Notes under the pieces: generated by a model
What the model was told of the DNA's origin: nothing
What the model saw: only the letters and a program-made list of their open reading frames with translations
The model's database searches: none
Shown here: piece by piece, positions 49,117 to 59,400 of the stretch
Layout: the number at the start of each line of letters is the position of its first letter
Numbering within the stretch: the stretch's first letter is position 1
Translations under genes and position numbers: made by a program
Source: Mangifera indica
Lineage: Eukaryota > Streptophyta > Magnoliopsida > Sapindales > Anacardiaceae
Length of the DNA stretch: 64,000 nt
Direction of reading: 5' to 3'
Assembly: GCF_011075055.1 (NCBI RefSeq)
Contig: NW_025401126.1
Span: forward strand, 139,501 to 203,500

Positions 49117-52100
49117 TCAGAACATTTCCATTCTTTCAGGTAGTGCGGTCTTGATGACTTGCAAAATTTGTAGGATTTCATCCATGGAAGGCCTGCTTGA
49201 AGGCACTTGAGAAGTGCAAACCAGGGCTAATTTGAGCACCGGCAATACCTCATCTTCTGGATACTCTCCCATGCCTGAATCCACACATTCAGATGCATTC
49301 CCTTGCTCTAACATTACTCTCACATGGTCACTTAATATCACCACATTGTCCTCTCCATATTCAACCGCTCTCCTCCCTGTCACCACCTCAAGTATCAGCA
49401 CCCCAAATCCATAAACGTCACATTTCTCATTCACTCTCAGGCTCTGGCATGTCAATTCTGGTGCAACATACCCTACTGCACTCTGAAACCTATTGCTCAT
49501 CACATGTTTATCCAACTTTGTCAACAATCTCGCCAGGCCAAAGTCTGAAATCTTGGGGTTGAGGTTATCATCTAGCAAGATATTGCTGGGTTTGATGTTG
49601 TAGTGAATTATAGGCGGACGGAAAGAGTGATGCAGATGAGCAAGTCCTTTAGCTGTTCCAAGTATTACTTTGAATCTGTCTGCCCAAGAAAGAGGTGGAG
49701 TTGAAGGGAGCCTTTCATGAAGCTTGGCTTGCAAGCTACCATTTGGTGCATAGTCTGAGACTAGAAGTTGTAATTGAGGTGTCCAATAGTAGCCTTCCAG
49801 GGATATCAAATTCGGGTGCCTTGCTTTTCCCAGTACTCGAACCTCTCGTTCGAAGTCTTCAGGATGTTGAATTATGTTTGGTGTAACAAGCTTTTTGATT
49901 GCTACTATTCTTCCTTGTGTGCCCAATGGGATCCTGTATACAGTACCGAAGACTCCTTCTCCAATCTCTGCTGCCTTTTTCAGGATGGCTTCAGGGTTGC
50001 TGATGATCCAATCCGGTGATGATCTTGTATCGAACAAAACAAGCTTACCGGCAGAAATACTACCGGACTTTGAAGAGCTTGAGCACATGCTTTCCAGGGC
50101 AGTATCAACAAAGGCAAGTTTCCTTCTGGCTGATACATTTAAGAGACTAATTACTACCACTCCAAATGCAATTATAGCAGCTGCTGAAATCGCAACAATT
50201 GCAGAAACAGTAAGGAACATATGCCGACCCGATTTCTGATTTGAGGATTCAGTTCTTGGCCTATGACCATCAGTTTGATCAGTATATTCATTTGGGTTCA
50301 GAACAAGAGGCTTTGGAACATTCATTTTACAAGGTCCCTTTAGCAATGGTGAGCAGAGGCCTAAATTTCCCTGCAATGCACTTTGATCCAAGGTCGGAAA
50401 TACACCAGCAACAGGAAGCCTTCCTATGAGTCTGTTATATGACACATTTACAGCCAGAAGATTTTCCAATTTTCCTAACTCTTGTGGTATCTCTCCGCTT
50501 AGCTCATTAAACTCCAACTTCAGAATCTTCAGCTTATTCAATTTTGAAATGGATTTTGGGATAGACCCACTTAAGTTATTGTGTGAAAAGCTCCTGCATA
50601 TACAATAAAAAGTCAGAATAACAAAGCATTTTAAAATTTTCATTTCAAGTGATATGTCACCTTATAAGCTATCCTAAAGACTTAGGCTGATTCAGTGTCA
50701 CAATAGGCTTAAAAGGATATTCAAGCGTAATGTGATGCCAATGTTGTGTTGCATAAGTCTAAAAAGTTACTTTTTTCTAATGCCAACATTTGTGTGGAGA
50801 AACTCATTTTTCTTGTAGTTCTATGTTTCAGTTGAGGATAAAAAAGGGAAAAGAAAAGGTTAGGACTTACAACAAATAGAGGGATGAGCAATTTCCAATC
50901 TCTTCAGGAATTGGACCTGCCAATGAATTGCCATCCAACTGAAGAATTCCTAAACTTGCAGATTCACATATATCTTCAGGAATTGAACCATACAAGTCAT
51001 TGTTTCGAAGGTCTAACTCCGTCAGGTTCTGAAAGTATCCAAGCTCTGGGGGTATCCTTGAGTGAAGATGATTCCATGATAAATTCAAGTATCTCAAATT
51101 AGCAAAAAGACCCATTTCTGCAGGAATACTTCCAGCAAGATTATTACTTGACAAATCAAGTATCTGTAAAGATTCGAAGAGTTTACTTGATCCAGGTGGT
51201 ATGGTACCCATCAGTTCATTTTCTGAAAAATCTACCACTTCCAATCCCAAATTAAACAAACCCTCCGGCATGCTACCATTAAAGCTATTTCCCCTCAAAC
51301 TAATCACTGATAACTTTGTACATTCAGCAAATGAGCTTGGAATTTTTCCTGTTAACTTATTATTAGACAAACTCAAGTATTTAAGTGACTTCAAGTTAGC
51401 CATTGAAGAAGGGAGGCTTCCTGTCAAACCATTGTTGGAGAAATCAACAAATTCCAGAGAACTTATATTACCAATCCACTGAGGTAAATCCCCTCTCAAC
51501 ATATTACTTGATACATTGATAAAGCTCAAAGCATTCAGCATCCCAAAAGACTCTGGCAATTCTCCAATTAAAAGATTATTGCTCAAATCCAACCTGTTCA
51601 AATGCGGGCAGAATCCAATATCTTTTGGTAGAGGTCCTGAAAACTTATTACCCTTCAGTTGTAACTCTTTCAGGTTATGAAGAATCAGCACTCCTTCAGG
51701 AATTGAGCCTGAAAAGGCATTGTTGGAAAGATCCAAAGTCCTGAGCCTTTTTAATGACCATATCCGTGAAGCGAAATCCGGTTCACCGGAGAAATGATTG
51801 GCTGAAAGATTGAGAGTGTTTAACGATGAACATCTAGAGAGACTACTAGAAAGTGGTCCTTCGAGATTATTACCAGCCAAAGAAAGATAACGCAGTGATA
51901 AACATTCAGCAAATAGATCGTCAGGAAGTGGACCTGAGAGAGAGTTCTCAGAAAGATCTAAGAACTTTATTGAAGTGGAATTCACAAGCGTTGAAGGAAT
52001 AAGGCCTGAGAGACTATTGAAGCTCAAATTAAGTCTTTCGAGGCTACTGATGAGGCCAAGTTCAGGACTGATATTGCCACTAAAATTGTTATGCGAAAGT

Positions 52101-52423
52101 GAAAGTACCTTCAAATGCTGCAATTTTTGAAGCCCTCTTCCGATTTTTCCTGATAATCCCAAGCTATCAAGAGAAACTTGAGACACACGGCCATTTAATG
52201 GATTGCACTGTATGAATCGCCATGAACATGGAGAGTTATCATCTTCATTCCAAGATTCAAGAAACGCAGAAGGGTCTTTAAGCTCTGACTTGAAAACAAT
52301 GAGGCCTAAAACATCATCGTTTAGTTGAATAGAAGCATCATCGTTGTCCATGCAGTAGCCTGAAGCCATGAAAAGAAGAAAATATACGACCAGTTTAACA
52401 TCAAACTGACGCATTTTCATCAT
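49117..52423 (-). CDS. Leucine-rich repeat receptor-like kinase, probable pseudokinase (At3g28040-like)
   Basis: Two exons on the minus strand: 52423-50871 and 50593-49117, separated by a 277-bp GT-AG intron in phase 2 within the LRR domain; 1009 aa. The order is: signal peptide (KLVVYFLLFMASGYCMD), N-terminal LRR cap with the paired-Cys motif CSWRFIQC, about 20 plant-type LRRs (residues ~80-580), a Cys-rich juxtamembrane stretch, a membrane segment (~643-669), then a kinase domain. The kinase keeps the Gly loop GEGVFGTVY (729-737), the VAIKK lysine (751), the alpha-C Glu (768), DFG (868-870) and APE (895-897). The catalytic loop reads HYNIKPSN, so the HRD Asp is Asn (850). The Arabidopsis homologue shows the same loss and is annotated as probably inactive. 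It likely signals from the plasma membrane by partner kinases or allostery; ligand unknown. Confidence 0.95.
50594..50870 (-). other. Intron of the receptor-like kinase gene
   Basis: The minus strand begins GTAAGTCC at 50870 and ends ATATGCAG at 50594. It joins ...CTC TAT TTG TT to G AGC TTT TCA, restoring an LRR reading. A read-through would hit TAA within one codon. Confidence 0.9.
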
Positions 52424-52685
52424 TCTTTATTTTTTCCAGTGCTTGTTATGAAAATATTTTATAACATGAGAAGGGAAACCATATGATTAAGAAATTGAAG
52501 ATATGAAGGGAATGAAGTTCAGATTCTGCAGAAGGCAACTTGAAAAAGATGTGATAGGACAGTGGTCACGAGCGGCAGTTTAATGTACAATTATTTGTCA
52601 TGTGAATACCCAAAACAAAATTGGAACTCAAGTTAAAGATAACTTTTTTAAGGACTCCATTCATTCGTAGGTTAAACTTTTTTAA
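52424..52685 (-). promoter_or_regulatory. 5' flank and promoter region of the receptor-like kinase gene
   Basis: AT-rich flank upstream of the start codon. TTATAAAATATTTTC around 52450-52465 on the minus strand could be a TATA-like element. No other motif is distinctive. Confidence 0.35.
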
Positions 52686-53325
52686 AGGAAGGCTGAATAA
52701 CAATTTCCCACTTAAATTTGGATAAAAGTGCCATTTCACACTCATCTAAATTTGAAAAGTCTATTTTACCCACCTCTGTCAAGTCAGTCATTAGCTTTAT
52801 TGGTCAAAATATATTTTTGTCACTATATATAATATATAATAAAATTAATATAATTTATATCTTTAATAATATAAATAAATTACACTTTTCAACATAACTA
52901 CATTATATTTTTCTTTTTTTATTCTTATCTTGTTATCTTTTTCTCTTCTTCCCCTCTCATTTATTGGCAGCTAACAAACATCGAAAGAGAACCAACAGAT
53001 TTGGATGCGACTGGGGTTAATGCAGACAAAGAGATGTCTTGCAGTTGGTTGCAACAACATGGTCCAAAGAAAGCAGAGCTTGGTAGTGACAGGTCTAAGT
53101 GACAAGCAACATATCCATCAACTACTAGTTGGCAACAATACAAGAGTGACGACAATGGGAGAGGACCAGTTTGCCAATGACTTGTTTTAATTTTCCTTTT
53201 TCATAATTACTATCTAGGGGTAGAGGACATTTTATAATTATTTGGGGGATAATTTTTTTATTTAGCTTCAATAAAGATAGAGGGCATATTTGTCTTTTTG
53301 TTAATTTTATTTTAGAAAAATGAGT
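52686..53325. repeat. Decayed foldback-like segment
   Basis: The left part 'aacaatttcccacttaaatttgg', 'aagtgccatttcacactc', 'aaaagtctattttacccacc' matches the foldback family's terminal layout. The expected opposed right terminus is not clear. ORFs at 52961-53190 are within this relic and have no recognisable family. Confidence 0.45.
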
Positions 53326-53330
53326 AATAT

Positions 53331-53469
53331 TATACGAACTCATTTTAAATACATTAATGAGTACATATTTATATGTGTCATTATATGATTGAATTTTATT
53401 TTATCTTTAATTTAAAATTATTCAATTATATGATGACATATATAAATGTATTTAAAATTGGTACACATA
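53331..53469. mobile_element. Palindromic MITE (family copy 4)
   Basis: The ends TATACGAACTCATTTTAAAT and, in reverse complement, TATGTGTACCAATTTTAAAT enclose opposed TGTCATTATATGATTGAAT and ATTCAATTATATGATGACA around TTTAATTTAAA. It folds into one long hairpin. Closest to copy 3. Confidence 0.75.
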
Positions 53470-54944
53470 ATTTTATTCAAAAAGAATTTATTAAAAAATT
53501 TACCATATTGGCCTTAAAACTCTACAAACAACACAAAATTCAAAATATTCTTGAAGAAAATTTTATTAATTTACATGAAAGCCAAAGCCCTTTTAAAATA
53601 TATTTATTTATTTATATTTATACAAAGATATAAATAAATTCTCTTAAAATTAAATATAAATTCCTTCCGATTTATTTGCCAGAGAAAATATCATATTCAA
53701 ATTACCAAACAAGTGGGCATGGGCGTTTGGAATTACAAGGCTGTGATTTGTCTGGAAGCTGAAGGCATTATTGCTGTGACTAAAAGTGGCCGCTGCTCGT
53801 GACTCAATTTTATAATTTCAATATGTCTATGAGTCAATTACCTTGTCCCACCCAAAGTTTTGCTCAAAAGCATTTTTTCATTCCTTGTGATATAAATCAC
53901 ATTTTTCAATTTTAAAAGAAAAACAAACCCCTGAAAATATACAGTAAAAAGGAAAAGTAGCGAATTCTGTATAGCTTGACATATGCTAGAGTTCTAGATA
54001 AAATCAAAATAAAACAATAAAGAAAACTGGAGAAGAAGAAAATGAGTTGTGTTTCCTTCTGTAAATCAGATTCCAATCAAACATCTTCAACTTTCCTCTT
54101 AATCTCATCAAATCAAAGTTTTTTCTTCTTCCTCACTACCATTTTAGCAAACATGGTGATGTTGAAAGGTCATGTTTCTAGTTTCCTTTAGCAAACATAA
54201 TGATAGTGGAAGATTGTAATCGCACCCTTTGCCTCTTTCAATCGTCGACCTATTGTTTGTATCAAATAATAAGGATAATACAGAAATTATAGATTTAATG
54301 GCGGCAGGAGGAGGGGTCAAGGAGGGTTAATTGACCCTCTAGCTTTTTTTTTTTTTATTTATAAGTTTATATATATTTACATTTGTGCTCCTCATATTAT
54401 ATGAACAATGTTTTGTTATAAAATGTATATTTTATCTTTAAACAAGCAGGATTAGATTTCTACCAAGTTTGTTTAAGCTCAAAAATGAATTCAACTCAAA
54501 TAGACTTGAAATGAGATCAGCTTAAATGAATTTGAACTCGAGCTTATAAGATGTTTGGCTTGTCAAGTTCACAAATTTGAAAAAATTAATACAAATTTAC
54601 TAAAATGACGTAATTTTGACCAATACATATCAAAACGATATCATTTTAGTCATTTTTATTTGGTTATAGTATCAAGCGAACTCGAAGCTCGAGTTCTAAA
54701 TTTGAGTTTAACTCTCCTCAAACCAAGACTAACTCGAGCTTGACTTGTATCAATCCAACCCTAAACACAAGCAATAGAGGTAGACTAAGTGAAGGAGAGT
54801 TATTCGTGCTTCTCACCTACGCACCCTTTTCTCCACAACAGTGTCAACCCTCCTCCACCTTCATATTATATTGTTGTCTAGTTATTTCTTCAGGTATCAA
54901 AATATTGTCAACCTTTTCTCCACAATATTTTTAACTTAATGTTT
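53470..54944. other. Intergenic DNA with a possible foldback-type fragment
   Basis: 'accttgtcccacccaaagttttgctcaaaagc' at about 53838-53870 resembles the foldback terminus. No gene is evident; short ORFs at 53373 and 54740 have no domain. Confidence 0.4.
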
Positions 54945-54999
54945 ACATTTTGAATATACTCTCTATTGTCAAATTTATGGGATTGAGTGTGTTTAAAGA
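54945..54999 (+). pseudogene. hAT transposase relic, fragment 1
   Basis: The frame ending '..K-F-M-G-L-S-V-F-K' runs into the hAT-like insertion at 55000 and continues in the same frame at 55805 as D-L-A-K-G-M-V-E once the insertion and one target duplication are removed. This is the region before the C-terminal dimerisation domain of plant hAT transposases. It starts without a visible upstream domain. Confidence 0.6.
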
Positions 55000-55804
55000 C
55001 ATGGATTGCATAACTAGATCAGACCGGCCAGTCAGACTAGCTAGCCGTTGAACCGGGCACTATAGTGGTTTCTGTAATGCACAAAATCGTTTTTAATTAA
55101 TTTTTAGAGTAAACTGCGAACAGACCAGTGGTTTAATAATTTCACAGTTTAAACCGCAGGTGGACCGGTTTCTACAGACGTTTGATGTGGTTGACGACAA
55201 CATGCATTAATATTTGCATGCCAATGTTTCGCTTTCTCCTTCTCTCAGTGGTTTATGCTACTTTCTAGAGCTTTCTATTGCATCTTGGAGCTTTCTGCTG
55301 CTTTCTAGAACTTTTTGCTGTTGGGTTTCCTTTCTCTTTGGCTGCATTTTCTTGTCAAGAAGCTGCTTTTTTGGGTGATGCTTTGGATGCTTTCTAGTAT
55401 GCTGCTTCTGTCTACTTCAGCCGAAGTATGCTTTCGTGGCCTTTTCTTAAGCTGGTGTAGCACATTGAAGTCAGTTTTCTCTGCCTCTCCTTGCCTGCGC
55501 CTGAGGATTTTGGAGAAGCCTTGCCCTGTTGCTGTTTGTCTCCTGTCCATTTGCCTTCTTCCTGCTGCAACTCTCTGTGGTTCCTTGCCAAGTTTTATGC
55601 CGATTTGTTTCTGAATTTTCCAGATTTTCTTGGGTGCCATGTCTTCTTCTAGTCACCTAGGCCCAGTTGGCTTCTGTTGGTCTCTTGTTGGCTACTTAGG
55701 ATTCTAAAACTCCGGTTTGACCGACCAATCAAAATAGTCTGACCGGTTGGACCAAAACCAGTATTCAAAACGGTTTATGTCCCGATCTGGTTGTTAAAAC
55801 ATTG
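55000..55804. mobile_element. Nonautonomous hAT-like element, 805 bp
   Basis: The left end CATGGATTGCATAACTAGATC and the reverse complement of the right end, CAATGTTTTAACAACCAGATC, are imperfect inverted repeats. Both continue into 'accggcc' and 'gaccggtt' subterminal motifs. The flanks TTTAAAGA (54992-54999) and ATTAAAGA (55805-55812) match at 7 of 8 bases, an 8-bp duplication. The interior is TTCT/TGCT-rich and keeps two opposed frames of about 100 codons open, without a recognisable domain. Confidence 0.75.
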
Positions 55805-55857
55805 ATTAAAGATCTTGCAAAAGGAATGGTTGAAATAAAGAAGAATAAGATGTTTCC
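55805..55857 (+). pseudogene. hAT transposase relic, fragment 2
   Basis: Encodes D-L-A-K-G-M-V-E-I-K-K-N-K-M-F-P, typical of the start of the hAT C-terminal region. It is interrupted after the Pro codon by the copia element at 55858 and resumes beyond 63323. Confidence 0.75.
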
Positions 55858-56249
55858 TGTTAGGTTTAGGTTCACCCATGACGGGTTAATCCAACCTAGT
55901 TTACTTTAACTATCAAGGGCAATTAGTGCAAAAGTTCTGGCAGTTGGTCTTTTATTTAATGTCCAAAACTACCTTCCCTCAAAGGTAATTTTTTACATAA
56001 TATTTTTAAAAAAAAGTTTTTTCTTCTTCTTCTCCACACATATAACCAAAATTGCATAGTAGTTCTTGTCTCCCAAAAGGAATGCAATACGTGGGCAAAT
56101 GGAGTCGTGGAAATTACTCACATCAACACCTCGTGTCGTGTTTGAATAGATTTCATCACAAACTTGAAGTTGGGTACATGTATTTATATTTACAAAATTT
56201 ACAGTATTTACAGAATGTTATGTTTAGCATGTTTAAATTATTTCTAACA
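55858..56249 (+). repeat. 5' LTR of copia element 2
   Basis: 392 bp. Shares 'ctagtttactttaactat', 'cttccctcaaag', 'cattgcatagtagttctt'-type and 'acatgtatttatatt' stretches with the 3' copy. Confidence 0.9.
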
Positions 56250-56250
56250 T

Positions 56251-56267
56251 TGGTATCAAAATCTCGG
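56251..56267 (+). other. Primer-binding site of copia element 2
   Basis: TGGTATCAAAATCTCGG resembles the complement of the initiator-Met tRNA 3' end (TGGTATCAGAGC in plant elements) with point changes. One base separates it from the LTR. Confidence 0.8.
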
Positions 56268-56487
56268 TTGCAAAGAAATCATCTTTTTTGTGAATTAAAT
56301 TTCGTACTTTGTGATTTTTATAATCTGGAATTTTGATTTGTAATTAAAATTACGTTTAAAATTTGTTTTTGGCACGAATTAAATTCTACCAAAATTGACT
56401 GAAATTAGAGGATAGAAACATGTTAGAATGATTACTAGATTATTATACATGTCTTGAATTGAAGAAACACATCAAATTCAGCCTAAA

Positions 56488-59400
56488 TTGATGGATTCAG
56501 AGTCAAAAAATTGTGACCCATGCAATGTCATTCAAGCCATCATTTGTCAAATTTCGACCACTATGGAGGTCATCGTCTATCTGAGAAGGATGACTAAAGG
56601 GCTACAAAAACCTCATGGTCCCATCATCAGAAAATGGTCAAAAGATGGTCAATTAAACAACCAAATTTTTAGGGTTCATGCAAAAATCTGGGTAGCAATC
56701 AAGTTGGAAAAACTCGATTGTCCGACTCATTTGTCAACAGGCTAACCAAACCCATTGATCAACAGGTCAACCCATGGTAAACCAGGTTAACCCGAACCAA
56801 TCAATGCCCATCCAAGTCAATTAATCAGTCAACAATCAAAACTTGACCTTCATCATTAACTAGTGCGTGTGAGCATGTAATAGTATTCTCCCAGTGCATG
56901 GCAGTGCATGTGGCTCACTCTTAGCGCGTGAAGACACGTGCAGGCATTACTATAGTGAGTGGAAGCATTGATTTGGCAAGTGAATATAGTTGCATGACAT
57001 TGTGTGGGTAACTCTTTTCAACATGTTTTGGCACATGAAACTTGTCTACAAAATGTGACAACTATGTGATGTTTGGATCTATACGTGAAATGTGTTTCAT
57101 GGGTCTTAAGGTGTGTAAAAACATGTAAAACCTTATTCTAGCTTTCAAAAATGCATATTGGTGTTTCGAAATACATGTTTCTAATTCATGCACGTTTGTT
57201 GACTAAAAACCATCACATTGTGTAAATGATGTGATTATCTGATGATGTAATGGTACATGTTGAGACTATATATAATCTATTGCACTCTCTTAATTGGAAA
57301 AGAGATAGTACATAGTCTAATAATATCTATGCATGACTATTAGCCTTGTAATGAATAATCTTGTTTGGCACAAGAATTTGAAAACTTTTGATACTGAGCA
57401 AATATATTACAGCTTGCTAAAGAGCAACATTTAGTAATGTACGAGGGAAAATCCACCACTTTGATGTTATTCCCAAATTAACGAAATGTGGTTATTTGAC
57501 CTATCACAAATTTTATAGAGACTTTATCATAGATAAAGTGACTCTAAGAATGATACGAGTTGATAAAATAGTCCTAATCATAATAAATGATATATTTGTT
57601 GTATATATATTTTATTTATGTTAAATGTGAGAATTCTGAGATTTATAGAATTTAATGAAATTTTCATCCAAAATTAATATTGGAGTAATTAGATTGAATT
57701 TTAAAATGTCGAGCATTTGTGTCATGGAATATGATTAAGAACACAATAAACTTTCGATAAAATGAACATAGTAAACTTTAAATGTCAAGCAATTGATGTA
57801 TATTTGGTTGCATTGATTGAGTTATGTCTAATATATGTCTTTGTGATTTAGTTAACCCCTAATGTCTTAGGACATGATGGCTGATTTGAATAATAAGGAT
57901 ATTGAATGAAGATAATTTTAACATGTATCATTTAAAATGCATAATATCATAGATGAGCAAAAGGCTTTGGAGGTTGTAAATCAAGTTAAGATAGAGTCAC
58001 AACTAACTGAGGGATAAAAACCCAAATGGTGCCTTACAAACAGGATGTGGATACACATCATACATGTCAGAAGCAAGACTCACTTCGTGTGATATCTTGG
58101 CTTGTTCCATGAATAACACTCTAGTATACAAGTACTAGTAATGTTCAACTACATATATCATAAGTATGGTTTTGATTAAAAAATTTGAAAAAACTGCAAT
58201 CCCGAAATAAAGGTAATTGATTGTTAATTTGATTAAATATCAAATATGATTATAGAACTGAAGTCAGCTAGACGCAACCTGACAAATGAACAATAGGTTC
58301 ATTTAATAGAGCAATTTTTTCCCTAAAGTGGGAGCGTATAAAGGTGCATATGACCCATAATAAAAATATAAGGACTTTTGTTAGTAGTTCTTGCCACATA
58401 GAACTAGAAGACAATCGTTCTTAAGGCAACTAGACCTAGTACTCATACATACATTGCAAAATCAACTTCAAAAAGTAAATGGCTTAAATCCGAGTAAAGG
58501 AAAGAGGTCGTATAATACTCAAAGAATAAGAACAAGGAATTGAAATGGAAAAGTGGCAAAACTACTGGAAAAAGAGATGGAAACAAAATGAATTATTGTA
58601 ATAGAAACAATGAAAGTTATTTCGCTCGTGAATGAACGTAGCTAAAAATAATATTGTCTCATTCTATATAAAGTGACGAAACTTTATTTTTTAGTACTAT
58701 AATATTAACTAAGTATTATCCTATATGGATTATGGACTCAAAAGTCATCGACCATGTAGCCCATGTTAGAAGATCTTTAGTGGATTTCTATCAAATTTTG
58801 AAGAAGGTGAATTGGATGTATGTAGGCAATAGCACAAGGGTTGTAATAAGAGGAATGGACATGAGCAAATGAGCTTTGCTAGGTGGTTGAATCCAATACC
58901 TACATAAAATCCTATATACTCCAAATATTCGATGAATCTTGGTCAAAGTACTTGTTCTTTTTAAACTATGATATAATAGATTTGATTTCTATGGATTTGG
59001 TTTATTGGTTGAATAGTTATACGGTGTTTACCACATTTCATTATGATAATGTTAGTTTTTCATTATTTGTTTCTCTTATATGTATAGATATGAATGTAAA
59101 TATATGATATATTATATTAGGGCACGTTTGTCAAGATGGGTTGAATAAATTAGCCTATGAAAGTTTATTAGGAATCTTTACATAAATAAAACTGTCCATG
59201 TGTATGCATTGCCTAACTGGAAAAACTACTAGAAAACCATTTAACAAAGCTACAAGAGTTTGACTTCTTTTGCAATTTATGTATTTAGGTATATGTTTTC
59301 CTATGAATGTAAAGTTTGAGAAGGTATCTCATATTTTATTATTTGTGTTGATGACAATGCTCGATTCGATCTTGTCTATTTGATCTCTATTAGTCAAAAG

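Noticed and set aside
50241..51482. Several plus-strand ORFs across the kinase gene
   Set aside because: Antisense shadows of the LRR and juxtamembrane coding sequence.
55305..55656. Opposed ORFs of about 100 codons
   Set aside because: They lie inside the nonautonomous hAT-like element; composition is TTCT/TGCT-biased and no domain is visible.
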